Positions 12,001 through 22,279 of a stretch of 64,000 nucleotides of DNA are shown here, one piece after another (position 1 is the first letter of the stretch; every line of letters begins with the position of its first letter). The notes beneath the pieces were generated by a model. The model did not search any database, was not told the DNA's origin, and saw nothing but the letters and a program-made list of their open reading frames with translations. This DNA is from Dendrolimus kikuchii (taxonomy: Eukaryota; Arthropoda; Insecta; Lepidoptera; Lasiocampidae): assembly GCA_019925095.2 (NCBI GenBank), contig CM034398.1, forward strand, positions 2,417,001 through 2,481,000, written 5' to 3'. Both the position numbers and the translations under genes were made by a program.

Positions 12001-14559
12001 CAGCGCGGTGTCTTTGCTGCTACGAGTCCTGGCGTCTCTCTAGTTCGTACACGTCTATTCCCGTCGCGCGTCACCACTGTGATTCGCTTTACACAAATTC
12101 TCCACATTGCCACCGTGTGCGACTACACATCGCGTGCTATGCTGAATATACAGTACGTCTGCAGGTTAATTCATCGACATACTATATTCGAAAACCTGTT
12201 CTGATGACAATTATGGCTGTTGATTTATTTATATACATATTAGCTGAGCTGCATGTTTTCCAGCATTTAATAATTAAATTAAACTATCGCTCATAGCAGC
12301 AAGGCCGTGGCCGGACCGTTGCAGCATTTTATGTCGAACATGAATCTAATCGGTTTGAAGATAATCCCCAAGTACCAACCTATAGAATCAACTGGTTTGC
12401 AATGGTTAATACTGTCTCGATACGGCACGCCTCTCGTCCACGACTTGGCTTGCATCAGCGGCGGGAATTCGCTGCAACCACCCTCGCCTTCACCTAATAA
12501 CATTTCCAAAAACGTTGCTGGCTGCAATTTTCACCACTAAACAAAATAAAGAGCATATTCCAAAAGTACAACTAGGGTGCGTTCCACTAAGCACCTTCAC
12601 GATCGTCGTTCTTCCGTTCCAGATGTTTGTGAGCTTTGCAATCATAAACTCAAGTGAAAGGGATTATGGAGCGTTGGTATCATTAACAAAATACATAAAT
12701 CGTTGGTGTCGGTGAAGGACCTTGTAACAAATTTTTTTATAATTATTTTTTCATAATACTTCTTAATAATTTGATATTACTAAAAAAGGTAAGTTACAAT
12801 GTTCTACACTCACGACAACGAAATGTTATTGGTTAATGTACGGTTGAGTTGAAAGTCGGCCCTTGTCAACGTCTCGATAGAGAGTAATAATTTTCTATGG
12901 TTAACGTCGTGTACATATGTCATTAATGGTGTTATCGTCGCGATAAGGGCCGTGGTCGTAGCGTGGAGCGGCTGGGTCATTTTAAGCATTGTGAGCGACT
13001 AGTGGAGTGGAACCCTCTACTAGTAAAATAATAAATGACATTGATTAGCAATGATATAAAAATAAAGACTTCTGAAATCTGTCATTTTGTTGATAACTAG
13101 TGTTATTTTTTATGTGAACGTATATGGAGCGTAGACGTAAGTAAAAGAATCATCTCATATAGGAAATTAGTTGACGAAGTGTCCAGTTGTAAGCTGTAAA
13201 TAACAGTTCAAAAACCGTCCACAATGGCGCTGATGTAGACAAAGGGTATGGTATGAATGTAGCTGTTGTAGACGAATCGAAGTATGCCGAGTTAAAACAA
13301 TTAATATCTTTGGCGACTAGAGTAGTTGGTGAGAGTACACCGTTATAAAACGTCAACTATTTACGTAGTACAAACTAATTTACTGAATATAACCTCAAAA
13401 AATTGTTATGTGACAACGCGAATAGTGATTTTATTTCGTAAATTTTGAATAACACGCTTAGTGATTTTGTAATATTTAATATTTTCTTAAGTTTTCGCGA
13501 CTTGTATACATAATAAAACTACGTTGTAACGGTTTTAAGCGCGGTAATTTTATTTGATTTTGGTTTTTCCGAATTTTCGGCCAGTTTTCAGTGGCCGTGA
13601 TCACCGAAGACAAAGATGTCAACGAGTATTGTTAAAGTTTTATTTAGCCTACCGCCAACTTGTTAATTTTAATTTTGTTTATGGTTATTATTTACTTTAT
13701 GGGAGCCTAATCTAATTTACTACCGCTTCGCAACATATTATGGCTTCAAGAGAAGAAGCGGCGCAAGAAACTCTTCAGCAAACATGCCTAGCTCTAATAA
13801 TTTTATATAATATTAAAATGGGTAGAAGGAAAATAAAAGAAATAATCAGTCAAGTTGGTTTGTGTTCCGTTGTACGCAGAAAGAGCTGACAGTGTCTTGA
13901 GGTCTGGCAGCTGGTTTTTGCTGGGTTTGGGACTTAATAGTTTTGATGATTGGATCCCAAACAGGCGGTACTTGCCAACCATTTTCTCTATTGAAATTTG
14001 GTTGTTTTAAAAAAACGGCCACTGAAAAGTGGCCGAAACGTCGGAAAAACCAAAATCAAATAAAATTACCGCGCTTAAAACCGTTAAAACGTAGTTTTAT
14101 TTGTAATATTTAATTTTAAAAACTAAAACACTATAATATTACTCTAATAACTTTTGGCGCTTTGTTTAAAATTCACCCTCATGTCAAAGTGTCACTACCC
14201 TAATTTAATGCATTTCGTCATATCCAGAGATGGCTCTCCTTACCTCTACCCTCCATATCTACGTTATATAAGTATTGTTTAGCTAATCAATAGAACAACA
14301 TGCAATCTGGTCAATTAAAGAGAGTATAAATTGATATCACTAACGAACAGTCCTTACCTTCAGGATAATAATTCTTAGCTGCCCTCAATAGTACACTATC
14401 TTTATCAAGCTCATAGTCATACCCAGCCCTGGGCATCGACGGTAGACCAGCTTGCTTTCGTGCAGGAGGCACAAACCGTGATGGGCATGGTTCGGCATCT
14501 GATGGTAACTTTGAGGATTTCCGCGGAACTTTCGGGCGCTTGCGGTCGCCACTTGCCAT
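2808..14559 (-). CDS. Axonemal dynein heavy chain, inner-arm type, N-terminal six exons (partial)
   Basis: Coding exons, in minus-strand order: 14559-14358, 11857-11660, 10638-10470, 8218-8080, 5798-5623, 3011-2808. They join in phase (1088 nt, about 362 residues) and the gene continues off the left edge. The start has A at -3 and G at +4. The N-terminus is basic and proline-rich, followed by an Ala/Glu/Arg/Lys coiled-coil-like segment in exon 3. The dynein call rests on exons 5-6. The blocks FFDMAMRRCILAYILEDPEER and PMPWHTSFINAK..I.....NP....L..LW resemble the N-terminal tail of DNAH7/DNAH12-type heavy chains (M..(K/R)(K/R).I....LKDP.E, PW..SF..A, NP....L..LW). Such chains are sperm or sensory-cilium motor subunits. 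The motor domain is outside the window, so the paralogue is not assigned. Confidence 0.72.
3437..4724 (+). pseudogene. LINE ORF2 C-terminal fragment: RT thumb side and zinc-knuckle domain
   Basis: The visible frame has GVPQGSVLGPILWN (RT motif), then FADDT (catalytic FADD, in place of the usual Y/F-ADD). KTEAIMF and YLGLVLDG follow, then the R1-type block GYRTVSRTAATLLAG.PPW and a C-terminal CRQCG...H..VEC (CCHC knuckle). It is open to a normal stop but starts in the middle of RT, so it is a dead 5'-truncated copy. The zinc-knuckle and GYRTVS block place it in the R1 clade (R1/TRAS/SART/Waldo-like); the lineage is not resolved. Confidence 0.9.
3437..5147 (+). mobile_element. R1-clade non-LTR retrotransposon, 5' truncated, with TSD and poly(A)
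   Basis: A 1711-bp insertion. It holds the C-terminal part of ORF2 (to the stop at 4724), about 430 bp of 3' UTR and an A18 tail (from about 5129). The first 19 codons of the open frame around it belong to the SINE. Flanking TSD GGCCGCCCGGCCG. The insertion lacks the endonuclease and the first part of RT. Confidence 0.93.
5251..5402 (-). repeat. SINE-like family A, copy 5 (degenerate)
   Basis: It has TTTTTATTACTGCACGAGTT and AGCTGATGGAAAGCGG, with many changes compared with the consensus. Confidence 0.7.
5623..5798 (-). CDS. Dynein heavy chain exon 5
   Basis: It starts SLPRKHLPDYPIELYKRAKK and ends IKEFFDMAMR plus two bases. Acceptor TTTCTTCTAG, donor AG|GTAAGA. It matches the conserved tail block that precedes the ILxDPxE motif. 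Confidence 0.75.
5836..6226 (+). mobile_element. Solo LTR, copy 1
   Basis: It starts TGTTAC and ends GTAACA. A TATAAA at 5985-5990 and AATAAA at 6170-6175 fit an LTR promoter and poly(A) site on the plus strand. The flanks are ATAT/GTAT, an imperfect 4-bp TSD. It is about 80% alike to the longer copy at 8293-8761; no internal retroviral region is present. Confidence 0.75.
6290..6430. repeat. Dispersed 'ACTAATATTATAAAG' repeat
   Basis: ACTAATATTATAAAGAGGTA and CTGATCCGATTTTGAAAAT form a repeat body also seen at 11.4 and 34.7 kb (and antisense near 42.8 kb). I associate it with non-autonomous lepidopteran elements. Confidence 0.55.
6578..6960 (-). mobile_element. RTE-like LINE 3' end, copy 2
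   Basis: TSD TTCTGCGTTTAT (6566-6577 and 6961-6972). It carries the ORF fragment DERMTKQIYNAKVDG and the antisense (ACAT)n tail. Confidence 0.93.
7130..7235. repeat. Fragment of the M1 TIR element
   Basis: AAAAGTGGCTGAAACGCGGA followed by GTTAAAACGTAGTTTTAATA matches the right end of the TIR element at 13513-14100. Confidence 0.6.
7373..7701 (+). mobile_element. RTE-like LINE 3' end, copy 3
   Basis: TSD TTAGGTACTT (7363-7372 and 7702-7711). It is 5' truncated at TAATACCGAAGTAAG and carries a short internal deletion before the tail. Confidence 0.9.
8080..8218 (-). CDS. Dynein heavy chain exon 4
   Basis: It encodes AKLSFELPRDPDQQKEEM and HYRHIEPMDLKR. The frame to exon 5 requires the weak donor ACG|GTTCGT at 8079, which makes this the least certain boundary of the gene. 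It lies next to a solo LTR (8293-8761). Confidence 0.62.
8293..8761 (+). mobile_element. Solo LTR, copy 2 (469 bp)
   Basis: It begins TGTTAC and ends GTAACA, with a perfect 4-bp TSD ATAT (8289-8292 and 8762-8765). A TATAAA element spans 8516-8521 and a CTAATAAATTC poly(A) signal lies near the end. It has no internal domain, so it is a recombined solo LTR. An 80-codon open frame inside it has no protein-like features. Confidence 0.85.
9046..9300 (-). repeat. Dispersed repeat family C, copy 1
   Basis: GCTGAATAGCCGCAGATGGC and CTCGACCGCTGCGGGG are shared with 53296-53620 and, in part, 15297-15366. The oligo-T at its left suggests a poly(A)-tailed retroposon on the minus strand. Confidence 0.7.
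9300..10140. other. GC-rich repeat-like block in dynein intron 3
   Basis: No host exon is seen. The block holds two copies (near 9327 and 9930) of a conserved GAGAA..ACGGCGAAAGAAAC...AGCAACAC motif that also occurs at 13740, 19970 and 54265. The open frames here are not protein-like. Confidence 0.5.
10470..10638 (-). CDS. Dynein heavy chain exon 3 (coiled-coil-like)
   Basis: FFRDNLGLVLLEDLVSGEYN is followed by about 35 residues of Ala/Glu/Lys/Arg helix. Acceptor GAAATACAG, donor AG|GTATAA. Confidence 0.72.
10780..11010 (+). repeat. Possible divergent LTR end
   Basis: The segment ends TAATAAACTTTGTGATCATTCCAACGGCATTTTA... CGTAACA, resembling the 3' end of the solo LTRs at 5836 and 8293. No matching 5' end was found. 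Confidence 0.4.
11155..11402. mobile_element. MITE family M3, copy 1
   Basis: The 33-bp terminal inverted repeats start GGACCTACTTATGCAAAA. The total is 248 bp, and the flanks AATT/TATT are a 4-bp TSD with one mismatch. It sits inside the dispersed ACTAATATTATAAAG repeat. A second copy is at 40018-40269. Confidence 0.88.
11660..11857 (-). CDS. Dynein heavy chain exon 2
   Basis: It contains MPPKRRPPPKLFGPLGPNGE and ends in a charged KNKNKLQK stretch. Acceptor TTGCTTGCAG, donor G|GTACTA. The phase fits exons 1 and 3. Confidence 0.72.
11858..13512. other. Dynein intron 1, left part: no clear gene
   Basis: AT-rich. A possible TIR element at about 12573-13015 has ends GGGTGCGTTCCACTAAG and GTGGAGTGGAACCCTC. 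A 79-codon minus-strand frame at 12291-12527 was judged not convincing. Confidence 0.45.
13513..14100. mobile_element. TIR element M1 (588 bp)
   Basis: Imperfect inverted repeats of about 86 bp: ATAAAACTACGTTGTAACGG on the left and its near complement on the right, running through TTTCGGCCACTTTTCAGTGG. It has no transposase frame. Partial copies occur at 7.1, 20.3-21.0, 32.4, 43.7 and 54.1 kb. Confidence 0.82.
14358..14559 (-). CDS. Dynein heavy chain exon 1 (start codon)
   Basis: It begins MASGDRKRPKVPRKSSKLPS and ends AAKNYYPE plus one base. Donor G|GTAAGG at 14357. It is basic and proline-rich, with no signal peptide or membrane segment. Confidence 0.72.
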
Positions 14560-14738
14560 TATTAAACTGTTTTAGAATTATTATTATCACTAAAGTACAT
14601 AAATTATTGTATTAATATTACTAAATAAAAGTAATTTCTCAATTTATTTTAAGTGTCTCATATAACATTATAATTGTCGATCCGGCTCGAAGGACCACAG
14701 AATTATGTTTGTAGATATGCTCATATATTTTTCCTTAT

Positions 14739-15074
14739 ACATACATACATAACTTCACGCGAGTTCCATTGCGGGGTAGGCACGAACAACAGAGCGCCAT
14801 TTAGGCCCATTCTTACACACCTCACTTGCTTCTTTGACATTCATAACTCTTGTCATGCATGCTCGTTTGTTCTTAAGGCTCCTGCCGTCACCTTCTGCTA
14901 GTACACGATCAATTTGATCATGGAAGGTGTGTCGTGGCCTTCCACGACTTCTGCATCCATCCACTTTTGCATTGTATATCTGTTTAGTCATTCTTTCATC
15001 ATGCATTCTTTCCACATGCCCGAACCACCGGAGCATTCCTTTGCTTACCTTCACCCCGACACTCTCTTTCACTC
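14739..15074 (-). mobile_element. RTE-like LINE 3' end, copy 4
   Basis: The flanks TTTTTCCTTATAC/TTTTTCTTTATAC (one mismatch) mark the TSD. The ORF fragment continues up to KESVGVKVSKGMLRWFGHVE. Confidence 0.9.
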
Positions 15075-15296
15075 TTTTTCTTTATACTTACTATTATTTT
15101 ACTTCTGAGTTGATGATGTTAATAGTCTTTTATGAAAACCAGATTGATAATATAAAGAGGTGATTTCATTTAAATGTTAAAGCAGCAACTGTTATTAAAA
15201 GCGGTATAAGTAATGCCGAATTCAGAATACTTGGACCATTAACTTAAAAGTCAAACAACTTAATATTTAACTCGCTAATGACGCAAGTGAAAGAAT

Positions 15297-15366
15297 TTTT
15301 TTTTTTTTTTTGGAGCTGGCCCCAGATGAATAGCCGCAGATGGCTGTTTCAGCGATACCGGACTTT
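15297..15366 (-). repeat. Dispersed repeat family C, copy 2 (short)
   Basis: Oligo-T, then AGATGAATAGCCGCAGATGG and GTTTCAGCGATACCGGACTT. Confidence 0.7.
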
Positions 15367-16035
15367 ACAAGTGAAGGAATGACTCTAAAGCATATATTTA
15401 TAGCTATTTACGAACGTGCACATTTCTGTGTGTGCGTGAGACCAAAAGCGCGTCTGATTTGTCGTCAACTGATTGCTCTGTCAAACACGCACACTATCGC
15501 AATGTTCATGTATACAGTCACGAGTAAAGGATTGTTGCCTTCGTAGCTTACAAAACCTATGTTCAAATATCAACCAAATGGCATCATTCAAGGCATCGTT
15601 TGAAATTGACTGCCTTCAGAGAGCAACAAGTATAATGCGTATTCATTTGCACGCTGTACTGTAAAAGGCCGCCGGGCTTGTATTATACAATACAAGACAC
15701 TCTCAAAGGTTGCGAGCGGCAGGGGATGCAACATCGACCGTGAAAACAAGCGTGTAAGACTTTACTGTACTCAGCTACTTTGGTGAATTCTAATTACTAA
15801 CTTTTAAACATTTCAATTGTAAATAAAACTTCTTAGGAAATACGAGACTGGGCTGCGCTTTGAATTAGAGTGGTATAAATTAACTGGGATTTGAGCGTAA
15901 ACTCTAAGTTTGTCTCTGAATAGAACAACCCAATTTTCAGAAAGAACTATGGACGACCTTGAATTCCAGCCTGTCCAGTGTCCAATAATAACATGCTCAT
16001 TAAACAACAGTTACAATGTTGACGATTTATATTAC

Positions 16036-16530
16036 AAACATACATACATACATAACTTCACGCCAGTTCCCTTGCGGGGTAGGCACGGACAACAGAGCGC
16101 CATTTAGGGTTATTCTTACACACCTCACTTGCTTCTTTCACATTCATAACTCTTGTCATGCATGCTCGTCTGTTCTTAAGGCTCCTGACATCACCTTCTG
16201 CTAGTACACGATCAATTTGATCATGGAAGGTGTGTCGTGGCCTTCCACGACTTTGCATCCATCCACTTTTGCATTGTATATCTGTTTAGTCATTCTTTCC
16301 ACATGCTCGAACCACCGGAGCATTCCTTTCCCCCCTACCTTCACCCCGACACTCTCTTTCAGACCAACTCTCTTTCTTACTTTGGTCACTCCGCAGATTT
16401 TGCGCAGTGCTCGCATCTCGACCGCGTTTCCTCTACTTTCATGCTCTCTTTTCCATACCCAACTCTCGCTTCCATACGTGAGCGTAGGTACCAGCACCGC
16501 GTTGTGTATGGCGAGCTGGGCGTGTATGGC
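16036..16530 (-). mobile_element. RTE-like LINE 3' end, copy 5 (longest, 495 bp)
   Basis: TSD ACGATTTATATTAC (16022-16035 and 16531-16544). It reaches furthest upstream in the family: LTYGSESWVWKREHESR, a motif of the region after RT in RTE-type endonuclease/RT proteins. Confidence 0.94.
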
Positions 16531-16831
16531 ACGATTTATATTACCTGCGATTTATCCTATACAGTTTTCATTAGTTTAACTCAATAATCGTTTAAGAAAA
16601 CTTTGACACAGATGTTTAATAAACGACGCGTCTCCTATACAGTACATTGTATATGGCGTCTCCAAGGTAACTAGTTGCTTCCTAGCAACTGTACTGTGCC
16701 AGTATTACTTTGAAATAAAAAGTTTTTTAAGCTCCACGCAACAATGCTCCCTCTGAAATATTGTTAGCGACCATTTCACGAGGTTGTATATATGGTTTAA
16801 TGCATTATTTGTATTGCAACACTGTTATTAA

Positions 16832-17374
16832 CTTTTTATGTTTATGGCTTGGCAACTAGGCCTTTAAGCCAGGCGAAGTTGTATTGTAGGCTACAATCCA
16901 CACCATTCAACGGAGTTCTTGTGAAAACTCGAAAGGCCACATTTGGACTATACAGTTCACATTTCTCTAAAACACATAATTACTACTCAAAAACTACCAA
17001 TATCCTACAACTATTGTTCATTTTAGAGTAATTTTACACATTTTTAGAATCTAAAACTGCACAGAATGAATAAACAGATATACAATGCAAAAGTGGATGG
17101 ATGAAGAAGTCGTGGAAGGCCACGACACACCTTCCATGATCAAATTGATCGTGTACTAGCAGGTGATGTCAGGAGCCTTAAAAACAGACGAGCGTGCATG
17201 ACAAGAGTTATGAATGTGAAAGAAGCAAGTGAGGTGTGTAAGAATAAGCCTAAATGGCGCTCTGTTGTTCGTGCCTACCCCGCAAGGGAACTGGCGTGAA
17301 GTTATGTATGTATGTATGTATGTATGTAAAACTGCACAGCACAACATTTCCTTTCAGTTCCCGCCAAAAACTCC
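16832..17374 (-). mobile_element. Retroposon family F, copy 1, containing an RTE insertion
   Basis: TSD CACTGTTATTAA (16820-16831 and 17375-17386). The sense end is CCAAGCCATAAAC plus A-rich tail (minus strand). Copies at 34942-35269 and 38925-39195 have their own TSDs. Confidence 0.88.
17065..17326 (+). mobile_element. RTE-like LINE 3' end, copy 6
   Basis: TSD TAAAACTGCACAG (17052-17064 and 17327-17339). It is inserted inside the family F element. Confidence 0.94.
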
Positions 17375-17856
17375 CACTGTTATTAATTGTTATTGACGTC
17401 ACAGATAACGTATGTATAGGCTGCGGTATTACAAAATTCGGAAACGATTTTTATCCTTTATTTGCTATTCTTACAGTTATATAGTAGCAGTTGTTCGTGT
17501 CATGTTTCTTTTGAAAGTTAATAATTAATTTTGTTATGTACCCTCTTATTTCTAAGCGATACAATCGGCCATTTCCTTAATTGAATAATAATGTTCTATT
17601 TTTATTTATTCGGTGATTAGATTTTGTATAGAGCAAGTAGTTCTCAATAATTTGAAAATAATTTTATGTAATAATATTTATCTCTAATATGTGGTAATTG
17701 TGTACAGATTATAATTCAAAATCTCTCAATTGTATATAGATAGTATTTACTACATTTTATTTTCATGTTGGCAGATGCGATAGATTTACGCTATGTTCGG
17801 TTTATTTTATTACATGTACAAATTTAAGTATAATATTTTATATAATACCTTATGTC

Positions 17857-18100
17857 GCCAGGTGGTAGAGTATTTGCTCGACTGGATGGCGACCACCCCT
17901 GGTCTAGAGTATGCCGCCATAACAACCTTGTGTTGTGTTCCGGCATTAGTGACCAGATTCCAGTCTCCCTTAAGAGAGCAGCAGCGCATTTGTAGCACCT
18001 TTGTTGTTGCAAATGTCCATAGGCGATGGTAACCGCTTTCCACCTAGTGGGCCGTCTGCCTGTCTGCTGAACTCCTGCAATAAAAAATATAAAAAATAAT
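17857..18100 (+). repeat. SINE-like family A, copy 6 (5' truncated)
   Basis: It starts at GCCAGGTGGTAGAG and ends in an AATAAAAAATATAAAAAA tail. Confidence 0.85.
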
Positions 18101-18104
18101 ATAT

Positions 18105-18655
18105 CAAATATTACCTAAAATTTCCAAACAACAATGTATTAAATTCTTTTCATTCATAACCCTTTAATTAAAATAGTTTATCAATGACTTCAATCCGCTA
18201 TCGGTCGTGCCAATTTGCCAAGTTTCTTGTACTGTAAAATTGTTGGAGGGATGGCGAGGTGTTCTAAAAGTGCTTGTCGTGTGTGAAGAGTCAGGGCCTT
18301 ACTTATAATCGTTTCTTAAATTTAAAGAAACTGCTCAGCAACTGATTAGTGAAAATCTTACCCATAAACTCCTCTTTAGTCGAATATTTTGGGTACAACC
18401 TACGTTAATCATTCAAATTTCGTTTCTCTGTGCTCCTCTTAGATAAACAACAGATAATACACGTTTATAAGTGAAAAAAAAAGATATTCATTGATTGGAG
18501 TCTGCTTCTGATTCTCTTACTTAAGAGATGGCTAATCGTTTCTTAACGAGATTATTATGAGTAAGGCCGTCAGTGTATAAAATATGTTAAAACCGTAAGG
18601 TTCCCTGATTATAAATGTAGTGACCAGCTGCTGTTCATTTATTACCATAAACCCT
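18105..18655. other. Intergenic stretch, nothing recognised
   Basis: AT-rich sequence without protein-like frames or clear repeats. Confidence 0.6.
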
Positions 18656-18659
18656 TCCG

Positions 18660-18775
18660 AGTTGTTGCAAGTATTACACTATGGTCTGGGATCGGCCTCA
18701 GAGTAGTCCGTTGTATATTACCCATAACACATATTGCTCAATTTGAGGATATACAATATGTGTTTATCTGACGAT
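18660..18775 (+). repeat. tRNA-derived SINE family B, copy 2 (3' part)
   Basis: TATGGTCTGGGATCGGCC and AGTAGTCCGTTGTATATTAC match family B. The tRNA-like head is missing. Confidence 0.7.
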
Positions 18776-18884
18776 TATTTATAAGACCAAACTAGCATTG
18801 TTCAGTTCATGCCTATAAATAAGTAGGTAAAGCATCGCTTCGCTGATTTTGTTGGCTACCCTCTTTATGTGAGGCGACGGCCAA

Positions 18885-19438
18885 TGCACAGCGGGGTAAA
18901 GGCAGCCATTTTGAACGCTCTGTCAACGTCCGACGACATGACGTCATGCGCTCATCGGTTTCTAAATTCAAATAATTATAATTACTGGCCGTGCCGATAA
19001 CTTTCATTAAGATCTAATCTGTGTACAAAGTGATAGCTCAAGTGAAACCATAGTGCCGTGTGCTGTTCCTGTGTGTAACCTGAACCGAGCCAGGAGAGGG
19101 CGGATCTCAAGGTTGGTGGAGCTTCTGCTTTTATAATTGTAGGTTAGAGCAACCCACGCTCCTCCGGCAGTGAAAGAAGCCCAGTGAGGGGGGCTCACGC
19201 CTGCCAGGGCATCGCGGAGTCGGGCAGCCCAATTACCCGTAGCCCTGGCATAAGGCGCAGGACGGAACACCCAGGGGTTTTAGTGGGTATCCCTAACTGG
19301 GGAGTGGCAATAGCATGGCTCCAGTTCTGACTGGGTATGCTAGTGCCACCCCCGATCTGGCGAATCCCACACTAAGTCCAAGGTTCTGCCCTTGTCCCGG
19401 CTTAGTCCTCAAACGGATTTCCCCTGGTAAAAAAAAAC
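18885..19438 (+). mobile_element. R1-like LINE 3' UTR fragment
   Basis: GGGGTTTTAGTGGGTATCCC resembles the 3' UTR block GGGTTTTTAGTGGGTATTGG of the LINE at 3437-5147. It is GC-rich and ends in an A9 run at about 19430. Confidence 0.6.
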
Positions 19439-19439
19439 C

Positions 19440-20310
19440 CAGAAACATACACAGAAATAAAATACAACATTCAACTTCATTATGCTTTATTGTCATAAAA
19501 TTTGGCATACGTTTATTATATAAAATAAAAAAATTGTTATACATTATAACCTTGCCACACCTGGGATAATGTTAGTATTAGTGGCTGACTGTGTCACGTA
19601 GAATGATGTAGCCAAGAGTTTGAGATAAGACCCAAGACGTTAATCATTGATAGATAACATGTATATACACTAATGTAATAAATCATTATGTTAGTCTTAT
19701 AAAATAATGTATTTGCTTACAATACTTTAGACTGTAATATGCTGTCCATGTTGAATTTCCTTTGAGTCAGGTTGCTTGGAACAATAAAGTGTTGTCTATG
19801 TCTAATGTAACTAATCATTAACGGCGTTATTTTTAACGCAAATTAAATACAAATTCAAAAGTTTTTATTCAAAATAAGTTCCACTGGAGAACACTTTTTG
19901 AAGGTCATAAATATAAGTTAAAATTTAATTTAACTTCGTTTAGTTTTACTTTTTACGTGTTATTTGCTGTTAAGGAGAAGAAGCGGCAACAAACTGCCCA
20001 GCAACACGTCTAGCTAAAAATTGTTTTTCTTTCTATTTCTTATTCTATTTATATCTCTTTTTTTTTAAAGTTTTATACAGAAGTATGTTCCAGAATTATT
20101 TCTTTTTAACGCTAGGAGTAAGTGGCATTTGGACACCGTCAGTAACACTAAAATTATCCCAGGTGTAGCCGGCACAATAGATATACGCATTACATTAAGT
20201 GGAAGACTACATTTTGTCTAAAATATAATCACAACAATAATTACAGAGCACCTTTAGAGATCAGAATATTGTACTTTTATAGATAACATACATTTATGTA
20301 GTATTTTCTG
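19440..20310. other. Intergenic AT-rich stretch
   Basis: No gene is seen. Near 19970 there is one copy of the conserved GAGAAGAAGCGGCAACAAACT...CAGCAACACGTCTAG motif discussed in the findings. Confidence 0.5.
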
Positions 20311-20326
20311 AAGTTAACGGTTTTAA

Positions 20327-20727
20327 GGCCCCTAGCACACGGCGTATTTAAAACGCGCAGACGAGGCGTGTTTCAGGAACGCGCGTCGTCTGCGCCGTAG
20401 ATGCCGATTTTTGCATTTGTATAGACATAAACGCGGGAAAAACGCGATACAAACGCGCGTGTGTAGCGCGATTGCTACTCGTTTGAAGCGCGTACGAAAG
20501 GGCGCAGAGGGGGAGAAGGAACTGATTTGATCAAAACGTAGAAGCTACCAGCGACTACAACGCGTCTGTATCGCTGTATCTGCGCGTATACGCGCAGTAG
20601 ACGCGTGCTTCACGATCACCGCGTGTGCTTAGGGTTACAAGGTTCGTTCGAATCTCGTTTGAAGCGCGTATACACGCGTCATCTGCGCGTCGACTGCGCG
20701 TTTAAAATACTCCGTGTGCTATGGGCG
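20327..20727. mobile_element. CpG-rich Harbinger-like MITE inside an M1 element
   Basis: The inverted ends GGCCCCTAGCACACGG and CCGTGTGCTATGGGCG continue into TTTAAAACGCGCAG, about 33 bp. The flanking TAA on both sides fits the 3-bp TSD of PIF/Harbinger elements. The inside is very rich in CGCG, unlike the AT-rich flanks. The surrounding M1 sequence is 20317-20326 and 20728-20995. Confidence 0.75.
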
Positions 20728-21227
20728 TAACATTTATTTGGTTTTTACTTTCCGACGTTTCGGCCACTATTCAGTAGTCATGATTACGGGAGACGAAGGC
20801 GTCAAGTGTCGATGAGTAATGGTAAAGCTATTATTGGGCCTACTTGAAGGTAGGCTAAATAACTTGTTCATATTTATGGTTGTTATTTACTCTTTGGAGT
20901 CTGAAACTATTAGTGAAAAGTGGCTGAAACGACGGATTAAAAATAAAAATCAAATAAATGTCGTGCTTAAAACCATAACAACATAGTTTTAATTTTGCAT
21001 ACATTTTTGTAAAGGCAGTCACTGAAATTAACATTTTAAGTTAAAAGTGAATCAAGCTATACTTAAGTCAACTTAGGTATAGCTTGCTTAGCTTAATTAT
21101 AATTTACAATCCAAACTAGGCTTAAAAGAGTGAACTTTTATAATCTGCACCATTCTTGAGCGGTCAGTTTATCCTACGAACAGTGACATTTTAAACCTTT
21201 TCTGATGTATGGTGTTTTGAGACATTT

Positions 21228-21540
21228 TTTTTTTATTGCAGGAGTTCAGCAGACAGGCAGACGGCCCACTTGATGGAAAGCGGTTACCATCGCCTATGGA
21301 CATTTGCAACATCGAAGGTGCTACAAATGCGCTACTGCTCTCTTAAGGGACACTGGAACCTGGTCACTAATGCCGGAACACAACTCAAGGTTGTTATGAC
21401 GACATACTTTAGACCAGGGGTGCTAGCCATCCAGTCGGGCAAATGCCCTACCACGTGGCTGTGGGTTGTTTTGTCGCCTCTTACGACAGGCCACCCCAAC
21501 GCAGGAAATTGTATTCTTTCTCCGTTCCTGTACGGATAAT
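21228..21540 (-). repeat. SINE-like family A, copy 7 (full length)
   Basis: It runs from the T9 tract to GGAAATTGTATTCTTTCTCC. Confidence 0.9.
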
Positions 21541-21827
21541 ATAACATAATAGTGTCGACTTGTCGATAAATATCATTACATTGGCTACTATCAATGCGCA
21601 AAGCCGATCCCTACTGTCCGCCGACCGCTCAAGATTCGTGCCAGGAATAAATAGCAAAAATATTTAAAATCAAAATAACGGCGTAACACAGCAATACTGT
21701 ATCCCATTTTTTTAAACATTTATGTTATTTTATAAAAAAAAATATTGTACATAGTACTTCGCCGACGGGACATTTACTCTCTGACCAAAACAGCGTGTAA
21801 AAGTCAAATAATGAAGTGGATAATTAC

Positions 21828-22155
21828 TTCATTCGTTCGTAATAGCGAAGTAAGAAAGAGAGTTGGTCTGAAAGAGAGTGTCGGGGTGGAGGTAAGGAAA
21901 GGAATGCTCCGGTGGTTCGGGCATGTGGAAAGAATGACTAAACAGATATACAATGCAAAAGTGGATGGTTCCATGATCAAATTGATCGTGTACTAGCAGA
22001 AGGTGATGTCAGGAGCCTTAAGAGCAGACGAGCGTGCATGACAAGAGCTATGAATGTCAAAGAAGCGAGTGAGGTGTGTAAGAACAAGCCTGAATGGCGC
22101 TCTGTTATTCGTGCCTACCCCGCAAGGGAACTGGCGTGAAGCTATGTATGTATGT
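21828..22155 (+). mobile_element. RTE-like LINE 3' end, copy 7
   Basis: ATAATTAC flanks both ends. About 40 bp after KVDG (the GRPRHTF part) are deleted. Confidence 0.88.
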
Positions 22156-22279
22156 ATAATTACATTCGATTACAATTCAACAGAAGCTGTATTAGCTCCC
22201 ATTTCTTGAACGAAGACTTTTCTTTTTGCAGTATATGTACATCCATGTAGTTATTTTCACTTATACATTTGTATGTATG

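Larger units (their letters stand above)
16620..17470 (+). repeat. Dispersed repeat family E, copy 1 (host of nested insertions)
   Basis: TATACAGTACATTGTATATG and GTCACAGATAACGTATGT are shared with 40630-41297. It is interrupted by a family F element at 16832-17374, which itself holds an RTE copy. Confidence 0.65.

Noticed and set aside
12291..12527. Minus-strand frame with LLGEGEGGCSEFPPLMQAKSWT
   Set aside because: It looks partly protein-like, but it has no splice sites in phase with the dynein exons, no recognised domain, and an equally long frame on the opposite strand.
20340..20720. CpG island promoter
   Set aside because: The GC-rich block is bounded by inverted repeats and TAA duplications, so it is a transposon. 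No gene starts nearby.
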